From NCBI RefSeq assembly GCF_003751805.1, contig NZ_RKHQ01000001.1, positions 1,178,001 to 1,242,000 on the forward strand: a stretch of DNA of 64,000 bases, written 5' to 3'. Numbering within the stretch: the first letter of the stretch is position 1; each line of letters starts with the position of its first letter. The stretch comes from Salana multivorans (GTDB lineage Bacteria > Actinomycetota > Actinomycetes > Actinomycetales > Beutenbergiaceae). The position numbers and the translations under genes are program-made. Positions 7,921 through 15,812 of the stretch are shown in pieces. The notes below the pieces were generated by a model that ran no database searches, was not told the DNA's origin, and saw only the letters and a program-made list of their open reading frames with translations.

Positions 7921-9141
7921 GTGCGCCTGCCCGCCATCGTCGAGCCCGGCCCGCCGCTGTCCGCGGCCGAGGCCGAGCGCACCGCGCGCCACGCGCGCCT
8001 GCCCGAGCTGGGCGAGCTCGGCCAGCGCCGGCTGCACGCCGCGCGCGTCCTCGTGCTCGGTGCCGGGGGCCTCGGTGCCCCCGCCCTCCTCTACCTGGCG
8101 GCGGCGGGCATCGGCACGATCGGGATCGTCGACGACGACCAGGTTGACGTCAGCAACCTGCACCGTCAGGTGATCCACGGCGTCGAGGACGTCGGAGGGG
8201 CGAAGACGGCGAGCGCCGCGCGGCGGCTGCGCGAGGTGGCGCCGTCCGTCGAGGTCGTCGAGGTGCGCGAGCGGCTGACGCCGGAGGTCGCCGCGGACGT
8301 CATCGGCGGCGGGTGGGACGTCATCCTCGACGGGACGGACAACTTCGCGACCCGCTACCTCGTCGCGGACACCTGCGCGCGGCTCGGCGTCCCGCTCGTG
8401 TGGGCGAGCGTGCTGCGGTTCGACGCCCAGGTCGCGGTGTTCTGGACGCCGGCGGCCGACCGCGCGGACGCCCAGGGGTTCCCGGACGGGGTCGCGGGCG
8501 TGACGCTGCGCGACCTGTTCCCCGAGCCGCCGGCGCCCGGATCCGTTCCCTCGTGCGCCGAGGCCGGCGTCCTCGGGGCCCTGTGCGGCATGGTCGGGTC
8601 GATGATGGCGCTCGAGGCGATCAAGCTGGTCGCCGGGATCGGCGAGGTCCTGCTCGGGCGGGTCGCGGTGGTCGACGGGCTCACGCTCCGCGTCCACGAC
8701 GTCCCCCTCCGCCCCGCCGATCACGACGCCACCCCGCCCCGCGCCCGGCCCGCGCCGAGCACGGCCCTCCCGCGCACCGGGCCCGCCGCGGCGGTCGCGG
8801 CACCCGCTGGCCCCCTCGTCGACGTGCGCGAGCCGGCCGAGGCCGCCGAGGCCGGCGACGGGCTGGCCGGAGCCGTCGTCGTGCCCATCGGCGTCATCGA
8901 GCAGGCCGCCCGGTCGGCCGACCCGATCGCCGCGCTCGCGGTCGCCGGTCTCCCGCCGACCGTCTCCGGTGACGACGTCAACCACCTTCGCCTCTACTGC
9001 CGCTCGGGCGCTCGGGCCCAGCGCGGGGCACGTCTCCTGCGCTCGCTCGGCGTGCCGGCCGTCGCGCTCCCGCCCGAGGACGTCGACCGCCTCCGGGCCG
9101 CGTCCGCGCTGACCGACCGGCCCGAGGGAGCCCCGCGATGA
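7921..9141 (+). CDS. moeB: MoeB/MoeZ-type adenylyltransferase with rhodanese domain
   Basis: This 406-residue protein activates the C-terminal glycine of a ubiquitin-like sulfur carrier (MoaD or a related protein) by adenylation and, in MoeZ-type fusions, passes sulfur to it. The ThiF/E1 domain covers residues 20-265, with the nucleotide loop GAGGLG at 47-52, the DDDQVDVSNLHRQ segment after it and the catalytic-type Asp in LDGTDNF. A rhodanese-like domain covers about 300-395, with Cys360 in YCRSGARAQR as the persulfide cysteine. The two CXXC zinc pairs of E. coli MoeB are not evident, as in some MoeZ relatives. The start is GTG with a -10-like TAGGCT 6 nt upstream and no ribosome site. moeA overlaps its end. 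Confidence 0.85.
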   Translation: MRLPAIVEPGPPLSAAEAERTARHARLPELGELGQRRLHAARVLVLGAGGLGAPALLYLAAAGIGTIGIVDDDQVDVSNLHRQVIHGVEDVGGAKTASAARRLREVAPSVEVVEVRERLTPEVAADVIGGGWDVILDGTDNFATRYLVADTCARLGVPLVWASVLRFDAQVAVFWTPAADRADAQGFPDGVAGVTLRDLFPEPPAPGSVPSCAEAGVLGALCGMVGSMMALEAIKLVAGIGEVLLGRVAVVDGLTLRVHDVPLRPADHDATPPRARPAPSTALPRTGPAAAVAAPAGPLVDVREPAEAAEAGDGLAGAVVVPIGVIEQAARSADPIAALAVAGLPPTVSGDDVNHLRLYCRSGARAQRGARLLRSLGVPAVALPPEDVDRLRAASALTDRPEGAPR

Positions 9142-10475
9142 GCCTTGTCCCCGTCGCCGACCACCTCGCGGGCATCCTCGCCGGCGTCCGACCGCTCCCC
9201 GAGCTGGAGGTCCGGCTCGGGGCCGCGCTCGGCCACCGGCTCGCCCGGCCGGTCGCCGCGAGCCTCGCCGTCCCGCCGTGGGAGAACTCCGCGATGGACG
9301 GCTACGCCGTGCGGTTCGCCGACGTGGCCGAGGCCGCCCCCGAGCGCCCGGTCACGCTGCGCGTGGTCGGCGACGTGCCGGCCGGCTCGCCCGAGGACCC
9401 GCCGATCGGACCGGGCGAGGCCGTCCGGATCATGACGGGCGCGTCCCTGCCGACCGACGCCGACACGGTCGTCCAGCTCGAGCACACCGACCGCGACGAC
9501 CCCGCGGCCCCGCTCGCGTCGACCGTCACGGTGCTGCGCGGGCCGCGGGCCGGGATGCACGTGCGACGGGCGGGCGAGGACCGTCGGGTGGGCGACCCGG
9601 TGGCCGCGGCGGGCACGCTCGTGACGGGCCCGGTCGCCGCCGCGCTGGCCTCGACCGGCGCGGGCACGGCGTGGGTCCGGCGCCGGCCCCGCGTCGCGGT
9701 CGTCGCCACGGGCAGCGAGCTCGTCGCGCCCGGTGAGCGGCTCGGCCGCGGCCGGATCCCGGACTCCAACTCCCTGCTGCTGGCCGGCCTGGTCGCGGAT
9801 GCCGGGGCCGAGGTCGCCGCCGTCGAGCACGCGTCGGATGCTCCCGGCGACCTCGAGCTGGTCCTCGCCCGGGTCGTCGACGGGGCGGCGCCCGACGTCG
9901 TCGTCCTCACCGGCGGCGTCAGCCAGGGAGCCCACGACCCGGTCCGGCGTGCGTTCGCCGGCTCGGACGCCGTGCGGTTCACGCGGGTGGCGATGCAGCC
10001 GGGCAAGCCGCAGGCCGTCGGCCGGCTCGGCGCCGACGGGCCGCTTCTGCTCGGCCTGCCGGGCAACCCGGTGAGCGTGTGGGTCTCGTTCCTCGTGTTC
10101 GCCCGGCCCCTCCTGCTGACGCTGGCCGGCGCCCCCGACGACGTCGTGCTCCCGCGGCCGACGCTCGCCGTCGTCGAGACCGGCTGGCGCACCCCCGGGG
10201 GACGCGACCAGTACCTCCCGGCGCGGATCGCCGAGGCCGCCGGCGTCGCCGACGCGCGGGACGCCGGCCCGGCCCTCGTCGGCCCGGCGGCCGCGCTCGG
10301 CTCGAAGTCGCACCTGGCCGCGAGCCTGGCCGCCGCCAACGGGTACGCGATCGTCCCGGCGGCCGACCAGGGTCGCCACGACGACGGCCGGGTGCACCCC
10401 GGCGACGTCGTCGCGGTCGTCCGGCTCGCCCTCGAGCTGCCGCACCCGGCCGGCGCGCCGCGCGGTGGGGTCTGA
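9138..10475 (+). CDS. moeA: Molybdopterin molybdotransferase MoeA
   Basis: MoeA inserts molybdate into adenylylated molybdopterin in the cytoplasm, the last common step of molybdenum cofactor synthesis. The 445-residue length is normal. Diagnostic motifs are present: PPWENSAMDGYAVR near residues 46-59, VRIMTGA, the VVATGSELV strand starting the MPT-binding domain, IPDSNS, TGGVSQGAHD, MQPGKPQAVG and GLPGNPVSVWVSF. A C-terminal domain IV follows. The ATG overlaps the stop of the moeB-like gene by ATGA. The next reading frame starts 1 nt after its stop, so it belongs to a tightly packed cofactor operon running from the moeB-like gene to moaD. Confidence 0.95.
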   Translation: MSLVPVADHLAGILAGVRPLPELEVRLGAALGHRLARPVAASLAVPPWENSAMDGYAVRFADVAEAAPERPVTLRVVGDVPAGSPEDPPIGPGEAVRIMTGASLPTDADTVVQLEHTDRDDPAAPLASTVTVLRGPRAGMHVRRAGEDRRVGDPVAAAGTLVTGPVAAALASTGAGTAWVRRRPRVAVVATGSELVAPGERLGRGRIPDSNSLLLAGLVADAGAEVAAVEHASDAPGDLELVLARVVDGAAPDVVVLTGGVSQGAHDPVRRAFAGSDAVRFTRVAMQPGKPQAVGRLGADGPLLLGLPGNPVSVWVSFLVFARPLLLTLAGAPDDVVLPRPTLAVVETGWRTPGGRDQYLPARIAEAAGVADARDAGPALVGPAAALGSKSHLAASLAAANGYAIVPAADQGRHDDGRVHPGDVVAVVRLALELPHPAGAPRGGV

Positions 10476-10476
10476 C

Positions 10477-11196
10477 GTGTCCGCCGTGGATCCGCGGCTC
10501 GCGGCGGCCGTCGAGGCCAGCCGGCGCTGGTACGACGCCGTGGCCGAGCTCCACGACCTGCCCGTGCGCGTCGACGACCGGCTGTGGGTCGCGCTCGCCG
10601 AGCCACCGCCCTGGCACTCCGCGGTCAAGACGCTGCGGGCCGACGTCGACGCCGCCGCGGCGCTCGGGGTATGGGGCGACCGCACGGGCGGGTCGGTTGC
10701 CGACTCGTTCGGCGTCCTCGACCTGGCCGGGCGCGGGTTCGACCTCCTGATCGACGCGACGTGGGTCTACCACCCCGGCGTGACGGCGCCCTGGCCGGAG
10801 CCGTGGCGCGTCGTCCGCGAGCCCGACCTGCTGACGCGCTGGTGCCACCGGCACGACTACGCCGGTGTGCTGCCGCCCGCCGTCCTCGACCGCGCAGACC
10901 TCCACGTGCTCGCACGCATCGTCGACGACGAGCCGGTCGCGGGTGCCGTCGTGCACGACGCGGGCGGCACTGCCGGGATGTCCAACCTCTGGTCCGTCTC
11001 GGGCGTGCCGACGGAGGCCGACGTGACCGACGTCCTCGCCTGCGCCGGCGTGCTGCTGCCGGGCCGGGCGGTGACGGACTACGCGTGGGACGAGGAGCTC
11101 GCGGCCGTGCTCGCGGCGGGCTTCGAGCCGGTCGGCCCGCACCGCGTCTGGAGGACGAGCACCCCACCCCGACGACCAGAGCCGAGGCCCCGATGA
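10477..11196 (+). CDS. GNAT-like hypothetical protein in the Moco operon
   Basis: The 239-residue product is not one of the known cofactor enzymes. Its last third (VTDVLACAGVLLPG ... LAAVLAAGFEPVGPHRVWR) resembles the closing strand-helix-strand of a GNAT acetyltransferase, and residues 150-185 would fit the central sheet. The acetyl-CoA loop (R/QxxGxG/A) is not clear, so activity is doubtful. It starts with GTG 1 nt after moeA; a second in-frame GTG lies four codons earlier inside moeA. It ends overlapping moaC by ATGA. Such a tight insertion between moeA and moaC suggests a role in making or protecting the cofactor or its enzymes, but no function can be assigned. Confidence 0.6.
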   Translation: MSAVDPRLAAAVEASRRWYDAVAELHDLPVRVDDRLWVALAEPPPWHSAVKTLRADVDAAAALGVWGDRTGGSVADSFGVLDLAGRGFDLLIDATWVYHPGVTAPWPEPWRVVREPDLLTRWCHRHDYAGVLPPAVLDRADLHVLARIVDDEPVAGAVVHDAGGTAGMSNLWSVSGVPTEADVTDVLACAGVLLPGRAVTDYAWDEELAAVLAAGFEPVGPHRVWRTSTPPRRPEPRPR

Positions 11197-11663
11197 CCTT
11201 CACCCACCTGGACTCCGCCGGCCACGCCCGCATGGTCGACGTGACCGAGAAGACGCCGACCGTCCGCTCCGCGACCGCCGCCGGCTTCGTCCACTGCTCG
11301 CCCGGCGTCGTCGCGGCCCTTCGCGACGGGAGCACCCCCAAGGGCGACGTCCTGGCCGTCGCCCGGATCGCCGGCATCGCCGGTGCCAAGCGGTGCGCCG
11401 AGCTGCTGCCGCTCGCGCACGTCATCGGCGTGCACGGCGCCGTCGTCGAGCTCGACGTCACGGACGCCGGCGTCGCCGTGTCGGCGACGGTCCGCACCGC
11501 CGACCGGACCGGCGTCGAGATGGAGGCCCTCACCGCCGTGACGGTCGCGGCGCTCGCGATCGTCGACATGGTCAAGGGCCTGGACAAGCACACCTGGATC
11601 GGCGAGGTCCGGCTCGAGGCCAAGACCGGCGGTAGGTCGGGCGAGTGGCGGCGCTCGTCATGA
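11193..11663 (+). CDS. moaC: Cyclic pyranopterin monophosphate synthase MoaC
   Basis: MoaC turns the 3',8-cyclo-GTP made by MoaA into cyclic pyranopterin monophosphate, the first stable cofactor intermediate. The 156-residue protein is normal in length and fully conserved. It has the MVDVTEKTPTVRSATA start, KGDVLAVARIAGIAGAKR, the ELLPLAHVI substrate strand, GVEMEALTAV, and MVKGLDKHTWI with the essential lysines. The ATG overlaps the preceding stop, and the following mobA-like start overlaps its own stop, so it lies mid-operon. Its partner moaA is encoded about 2.5 kb away on the opposite strand. Confidence 0.95.
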   Translation: MTFTHLDSAGHARMVDVTEKTPTVRSATAAGFVHCSPGVVAALRDGSTPKGDVLAVARIAGIAGAKRCAELLPLAHVIGVHGAVVELDVTDAGVAVSATVRTADRTGVEMEALTAVTVAALAIVDMVKGLDKHTWIGEVRLEAKTGGRSGEWRRSS

Positions 11664-12382
11664 CCGAGGTCCAGCGCCCTGCCGGCCGGCGTCCCGACGG
11701 CCTGGCCGCGGTCGTGCTCTCGGGCGGGCGCGGCTCGCGGCTCGGCGGCGTCTCGAAGGCCGCGCTCGACGTCGCCGGCGTCGCGCTGCTGGACGGCGTG
11801 CTCGACGCGCTGGCCGCGGGCGGCGTGCCGGCGCGGCGCACCGTCGTCGTCGGCGACGGGCCCGAGCCGGCGCGCGACGGCCTCCTGGTGACGCGCGAGG
11901 AGCCCCCGTTCGGTGGTCCGCTCGCCGCGCTCGGGGCCGGCCTGGCGCTCGTGCCGACCGGCGTCCCCGAGGTGCTCGTGCTCGCCTGCGACCTGCCGGC
12001 GGCCCGCGAGCTGGTGCCGCTGCTCACCGGCGTCGACCCGCGGCACGGCGGCGCGTTCGGGACCGCGGTGGTCGACGCCGACGGCCGGACCCAGTGGCTG
12101 GCCGCGCGCTACCGCCGCGCCCCGCTGGCCGCGGCGATCGAGAGGGCGCGGGCGGACCTCGGCACGCTCGACGGCGTCTCGCTGCGGGCCGTGCTCGGGC
12201 CGGTGCCGCTCGCGGGCATCGCCGACGAGACCGGCGCGAGCCGCGACGTCGACACGCCGGACGATCTGGCCCGCGAGCGCCGTCGCGCCGCCGGCTCCGG
12301 CCGCGCGGCCGGCTCGGGCCGGCCGGACCCCGACGACCCAGACGACCCAGACGACGCCGACGACGCGGGAGGACCCCGATGA
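11660..12382 (+). CDS. mobA: MobA-like molybdenum cofactor nucleotidyltransferase
   Basis: A 240-residue NTP-transferase. The glycine-rich nucleotide signature LSGGRGSRLGGVSK near residues 20-33 marks the MobA/MocA group, which attaches GMP (or CMP) to the molybdenum cofactor for the DMSO-reductase family, including respiratory nitrate reductase. Further family features are the EEPPFGGPLAAL loop and the VLACDLPAA metal-binding Asp. The ATG at MTEVQRP overlaps the moaC stop as ATGA; a GTG five codons earlier is less likely. The C-terminal tail is low-complexity (repeats of DPDD and RAAGSG), probably disordered. It lies directly before the DUF6457 gene, which in other actinobacteria is often joined to this protein. 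Confidence 0.85.
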   Translation: MTEVQRPAGRRPDGLAAVVLSGGRGSRLGGVSKAALDVAGVALLDGVLDALAAGGVPARRTVVVGDGPEPARDGLLVTREEPPFGGPLAALGAGLALVPTGVPEVLVLACDLPAARELVPLLTGVDPRHGGAFGTAVVDADGRTQWLAARYRRAPLAAAIERARADLGTLDGVSLRAVLGPVPLAGIADETGASRDVDTPDDLARERRRAAGSGRAAGSGRPDPDDPDDPDDADDAGGPR

Positions 12383-12723
12383 CCGACCAGCAACGCCCAG
12401 CCCACCACCTGCCGCCGGCGGACCTCCTGCCGTGGTCCGACGCCGTCGCGGAGCTGTACCGCCTGCCCGAGCGGTTCGACGAGACGGAGCTCGGCCTCGT
12501 GCTCGACGTCGCGCGCGACGTGTCCAAGGGGGTCGCGCGCCCCGCGGCCCCCGTCTCGACGTTCCTGCTCGGCGTCGCCATCGGTCGTGGGCTGGCGGAC
12601 GGGAGCATCGACGCGGAGGACCGCACGAGCGGGCTCGCCCACCTGGCGCGGCAGGTCCAGGCGGCGGCCCTCGCCGTCCCCCTCGCCGACGCCGGTCCGG
12701 TGGCCGAGGAGGCCGGCGCGTGA
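12379..12723 (+). CDS. DUF6457 small protein of the Moco operon
   Basis: The 114-residue product is a mostly helical, soluble protein (LLPWSDAVAELYRLPERFD, then VLDVARDVSKGVARPAAPVSTFLLGVAIGRG). It matches what I know of DUF6457, an actinobacterial family found beside or fused to MobA-like guanylyltransferases. It overlaps the mobA-like gene by ATGA and moaD by GTGA, so it is co-translated with both. The constant neighbourhood suggests a helper in nucleotide attachment or cofactor delivery; its biochemical role is not established. No catalytic motif is visible. Confidence 0.65.
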   Translation: MTDQQRPAHHLPPADLLPWSDAVAELYRLPERFDETELGLVLDVARDVSKGVARPAAPVSTFLLGVAIGRGLADGSIDAEDRTSGLAHLARQVQAAALAVPLADAGPVAEEAGA

Positions 12724-12980
12724 CGGCCGCGACCGGCCCCGTGCGGGTCCGCCTCTTCGCCGGCGCGGCCGAGGCCGTCGGGACCGACGCGGTGACCAGC
12801 GGCGCGGCGACCGTCGGCGACCTCGTCGAGGAGCTGGTCGCCGCCTCGGGCGAGGCGACGACGCGCGACGTGCTCGCGCGGTGCTCCTTCCTCGTGGCCG
12901 GCCGGCGCACCGACGACCCGGGTCACGCGCTCCCGCGCGGCGGCGTCGTCGACGTCCTCCCGCCCTTCGCCGGGGGCTGA
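12720..12980 (+). CDS. moaD: Molybdopterin synthase sulfur carrier subunit MoaD
   Basis: MoaD is the small ubiquitin-like subunit of molybdopterin synthase. Its C-terminal Gly-Gly carries the thiocarboxylate that provides the dithiolene sulfurs. The 86-residue protein shows the beta-grasp pattern (VRVRLFAGAAEAVG at the start, VDVLPPFAGG at the end) and ends exactly in GG. The GTG start overlaps the DUF6457 stop. Its partner MoaE is encoded on the opposite strand about 2.4 kb away, and its activating enzyme is probably the MoeB-like protein at the head of this operon. It is the last gene of the plus-strand cofactor operon. Confidence 0.9.
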   Translation: MTAATGPVRVRLFAGAAEAVGTDAVTSGAATVGDLVEELVAASGEATTRDVLARCSFLVAGRRTDDPGHALPRGGVVDVLPPFAGG

Positions 12981-13036
12981 CGGCACCGACCGCGATCACG
13001 CGTGGACGGCGTCGGCCGGCGCCGAGGGCCCCGAGG

Positions 13037-13042
13037 TAGCCT
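13037..13042 (+). promoter_or_regulatory. Leaderless -10 hexamer before the 13050 ATG
   Basis: TAGCCT lies 7 nt before an ATG at 13050, the spacing seen at other leaderless genes here. That ATG opens a 12-codon frame, not the frame of the HEXXH protein. Confidence 0.4.
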
Positions 13043-13049
13043 GACCCGC

Positions 13050-13088
13050 ATGAGGCACCAGCAGCCCGACCCGACCCGTGACGCCTGA
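13050..13088 (+). CDS. 12-codon leader ORF overlapping the HEXXH protein start
   Basis: ATG followed by eleven codons (MRHQQPDPTRDA) and TGA. It lies exactly where the TAGCCT promoter would start a leaderless message, and it overlaps the GTG of the next gene in another frame. It may be a real leader peptide coupled to the downstream gene. Alternatively it may be the true N-terminus of that gene cut off by a small frameshift, natural or from assembly. Confidence 0.3.
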   Translation: MRHQQPDPTRDA

Positions 13089-14163
13089 GCAGGCGGCCGC
13101 GCACGCGCGGCAGTGGGAGGCGCTGGCCGCGGCCCGGACCGGCGAGGAGCGCGCCCGGGCGATCACCGAGGCCCAGGGGTGGTGGCGCGAGCACGCCCGG
13201 CTGAGCGCGGCCGCGGGACGGGTGCCGGCCGGCTACGCGGCGCCCGCGCCGCAGCGTGTCCCGTCCCAGCAACCACTCGGCGTCACCCCCTACGCCGGCC
13301 CGCCCAGCGGGCCGGTTCCCTACGGCGCCCCCGCGTACGGTGGCGCGACGCCGTACCCCGCCGGCCCGCCGCAGCGCCGGCGCACCTCGGGCTGTCTCGT
13401 CGCGCTGATCGTGACGCTCGTCGTCGGCGTCGCGACCATGCTCGTCATCGGTCTCGTGGTCACGTCGCTGAACCGCGTGGTCGAGGCCGGCCCGACGACC
13501 GCGCCGACCGTGTACCCCTCCCCCACCCAGGTCGCCCCGTCCCCGACGGCCCCGACCGACCCGCCGACGACGGCCGAGCCGACCCCCGAGCCCACGACGG
13601 CACCCCCGATGACCGACGAGGAGATGTTCCTCGGCGGCTACTGGGAGCTGCCGCTGCCGGACCCGGTCCCGCTCAGCTCCCCGCTCCCGCGGTTCAGCGA
13701 CACCTACGCCGACGCGACCGAGTGGTTCGCCGGCCACGGCATCCCCGAGATCACCGCGGTGGCGACGGACGACCCGACGCTCAACTGCGGGTTCGGCTAC
13801 GCGAACTCCGACACCTTCGTCCACGCCGGCTGCTACCAGACGAACCACCGCGACATCGTCTTCGTGTGGTGGAACGAGGACAGCACGTTCGCCCAGCGGG
13901 AGTTCCTCGTCGCCCACGAGTACAGCCACTGGTACCAGTGGCACGAGCACTTCGACGTGATGAACGCCGCCCGGTTGCAGGGGTTCTTCACCGACTCGCA
14001 GGCGTGGCGCGACGCGATGGAGTCCGACGCCACCTGCCGGGTGCTCTCGTGGGGCGGCTACGACGCGACGGTCGCCGCCGAGTCGAGCACGCCGTGCACC
14101 ACCGACGGCTGGTACGAGGGCTGGCTGATCGATGCCGCCGTCGCGCTGGGGGTCCAGCTCTAG
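13078..14163 (+). CDS. Membrane-anchored HEXXH putative metalloprotease
   Basis: The 361-residue protein has a cytoplasmic N-terminal part rich in Pro, Gly and Tyr (residues 1-100), one membrane helix (about 105-128), a Thr/Pro-rich extracellular spacer (135-180) and a C-terminal domain. That domain carries H280-E-Y-S-H284, a zinc-metalloprotease HEXXH motif, in LVAHEYSHWYQW. Cysteines near the motif (in NCGFGYANSDTF, HAGCYQTN, TCRVL and TPCTTD) could form two disulfides outside the cell. A third zinc ligand is not obvious. The GTG start has no ribosome site and a better placed promoter/ATG lies 28 nt upstream in another frame, so the N-terminus is uncertain. It lies between the two Moco gene sets, convergent with moaA. 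Substrate unknown. Confidence 0.6.
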   Translation: MTPEQAAAHARQWEALAAARTGEERARAITEAQGWWREHARLSAAAGRVPAGYAAPAPQRVPSQQPLGVTPYAGPPSGPVPYGAPAYGGATPYPAGPPQRRRTSGCLVALIVTLVVGVATMLVIGLVVTSLNRVVEAGPTTAPTVYPSPTQVAPSPTAPTDPPTTAEPTPEPTTAPPMTDEEMFLGGYWELPLPDPVPLSSPLPRFSDTYADATEWFAGHGIPEITAVATDDPTLNCGFGYANSDTFVHAGCYQTNHRDIVFVWWNEDSTFAQREFLVAHEYSHWYQWHEHFDVMNAARLQGFFTDSQAWRDAMESDATCRVLSWGGYDATVAAESSTPCTTDGWYEGWLIDAAVALGVQL

Positions 14164-14196
14164 CCGGGACGGACCCGCGCGCCTAGACCGGACGCC

Positions 14197-15351
14197 TCAG
14201 CCGCCGATGGCGTTCATCCCGCGGCGCGGCTGGAGGAAGCCCGGGTCGTCGATGCCGTGACCGGGCAGCTTCGCGCGCAGCGCCCGGCGCAGCAGGGCGT
14301 CGAGGGCAGCGTCGGTCGGGTCGTCGATCGGGTCGTCGATCGGTTCGGCGGTCGGTTCACCGGTCGGCCGGAGCACGCGGAGCAGGTCGAACTCGTCGGT
14401 CGAGAACAGGCAGTTGCGGATCTGGCCGTCGGCGGTGAGCCGGATGCGGTCGCACGCCCCGCAGAACGGCGCGGTCACCGACGCGATGACGCCGACGGTC
14501 CGTTCCCCGTCCGGCGACCCGGGCCCGTGCAGCCGCCACCGCTCGGCCGGGGCTCCCCCGCGCGCCGGCACCGGCTCGAGCTCCCAGCGCCGGCGGAGCG
14601 CGGCAAGGATCTCCTCGCGGGTCACCATGCGCGAGCGGTCCCACGTGTGCCCGGCGTCCAGCGGCATCTGCTCGATGAACCGCAGCTCGGCGCCGAGCGA
14701 GAGCGCGTAGCCGGTGAGGTCGACCAGCTCGTCGTCGTTGACGCCGCGCATCGCGACCGTGTTGAGCTTCAGCGGACGCAGCCGGCTCGCCGCCGCCGCC
14801 TCGATCCCGGCCAGCACGTCGGCGTGCCGGTCCCGGCGGGTCAGCTCGCGGAACCGGTCGGCGCGCAGCGTGTCGAGCGAGATGTTGAGCCGGGCCAGGC
14901 CGGCCTCGACGAGTGCGTCGAGCACGCGCGGCAGGCCGATGCCGTTGGTCGTCATCGCGACGCTCACGCGCTCGCCGGCCCGCGATCCCACTCCGACACG
15001 TAGCGCGGCGAGCCGCGCGACCACGTCGACGAGGTCGCGGCGCAGCAGGGGCTCGCCACCGGTGAGGCGGAACGTCGAGACGCCGGCCCGGGCCGCGACG
15101 GTCGCGACGCGGACGATCTCGTCCGCGGTCAGCACCGACTCGCGCGCCAGCCACTCGAGGTTCTGCTCGGGCATGCAGTACGTGCAGCGCAGGGAGCACC
15201 GGTCCGTGAGGGAGATCCGCAGGTCGCGGTGGACGCGACCGAACGTGTCGACGAGCCGGCGCGCCGCGCCGTCGCGGGCCGGGCGGTCGCGGCCGACCGC
15301 CGGGTCGGGCGGCGGCAGGACCGGCGTCGGCAGCCAGGCCAGCCCGGTCAC
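14197..15351 (-). CDS. moaA: GTP 3',8-cyclase MoaA
   Basis: MoaA is the radical SAM enzyme that starts molybdenum cofactor synthesis by cyclising GTP. The 384-residue protein has the N-terminal cluster motif C52-x3-C56-x2-C59 (CSLRCTYC), the SAM-binding LTGGEPLLR, the second-cluster cysteines in FCGACDRIRL and RNCLFS, and the C-terminal Gly-Gly of active MoaA (ending AIGG). An acidic Pro-rich insert (repeats of EPIDDP) precedes the C-terminus, longer than usual. The GTG start overlaps the moaE stop (GTGA), so it is the last gene of a mog-moaE-moaA operon. It converges with the HEXXH protein gene across 33 nt. Confidence 0.95.
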   Translation of the reverse strand: MTGLAWLPTPVLPPPDPAVGRDRPARDGAARRLVDTFGRVHRDLRISLTDRCSLRCTYCMPEQNLEWLARESVLTADEIVRVATVAARAGVSTFRLTGGEPLLRRDLVDVVARLAALRVGVGSRAGERVSVAMTTNGIGLPRVLDALVEAGLARLNISLDTLRADRFRELTRRDRHADVLAGIEAAAASRLRPLKLNTVAMRGVNDDELVDLTGYALSLGAELRFIEQMPLDAGHTWDRSRMVTREEILAALRRRWELEPVPARGGAPAERWRLHGPGSPDGERTVGVIASVTAPFCGACDRIRLTADGQIRNCLFSTDEFDLLRVLRPTGEPTAEPIDDPIDDPTDAALDALLRRALRAKLPGHGIDDPGFLQPRRGMNAIGG

Positions 15352-15812
15352 AGCCCCACCCAGTGGTGCGTCCCGTCGACCGCGTGCTGCTTCTTCCACA
15401 CGGGCAGCTCGGCCTTGATCCGCTCGACCAGCTCGCGCGAGACCTCGTAGGCCAGGGCACGGTGCGCCGTCGCGACGCACGCCACGAGCGCCACGTCCCC
15501 GACGGACAGCGAGCCGGTCCGGTGCGAGACCGCGACGATCACCGGGCCACCGGCACCCCCGTCCCGCCCGTCGCCGTCGCGTCCGAGCAGGGACTCGACG
15601 ATGCCGGCGAGCACCGTCTCCGCATCGGGGTGGGCCGAGTACTCGATGCCGGAGACCTCGCCGGCCACGCCCGGGTCGTGGTCGCGGATCCGCCCGACGA
15701 ACGTGGCGATCGCCCCGCACCGCCGGTCCTCGACGGCGGCGAGGTGCCGGGTGACGGACAGCTCGTCCGGCGTCACCGCGACGATCCGCGCATCCGGGTG
15801 CGCCCGCGTCAC
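15348..15812 (-). CDS. moaE: Molybdopterin synthase catalytic subunit MoaE
   Basis: MoaE forms the catalytic half of molybdopterin synthase and adds the two dithiolene sulfurs to cyclic pyranopterin using thiocarboxylated MoaD. The 154-residue protein shows GAIATFVGRIRDHD, the VSGIEYSAHPDAE strand, HRTGSLSVGDVALV and the C-terminal VERIKAELPVWKKQH with catalytic-type lysines. The GTG start overlaps the mog stop and its own stop overlaps the moaA start, so translation of all three is coupled. An internal Gly/Asp-rich loop (GRDGDGRDGGAGG) is a small lineage-specific insert. Confidence 0.93.
   Translation of the reverse strand: MTRAHPDARIVAVTPDELSVTRHLAAVEDRRCGAIATFVGRIRDHDPGVAGEVSGIEYSAHPDAETVLAGIVESLLGRDGDGRDGGAGGPVIVAVSHRTGSLSVGDVALVACVATAHRALAYEVSRELVERIKAELPVWKKQHAVDGTHHWVGL

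Noticed and set aside
6391-8985. Open frame of more than 860 codons on the minus strand opposite the nirK fusion and moeB
   Set aside because: Arg/Gly/Asp/His-rich composition typical of antisense frames in GC-rich DNA; no domain, and it lies opposite genes with clear motifs.
14325-14350. Repeated GGGTCGTCGATC-like units near the moaA 3' end
   Set aside because: They are in-frame codons for the EPIDDP repeats of the MoaA insert, not a separate element.
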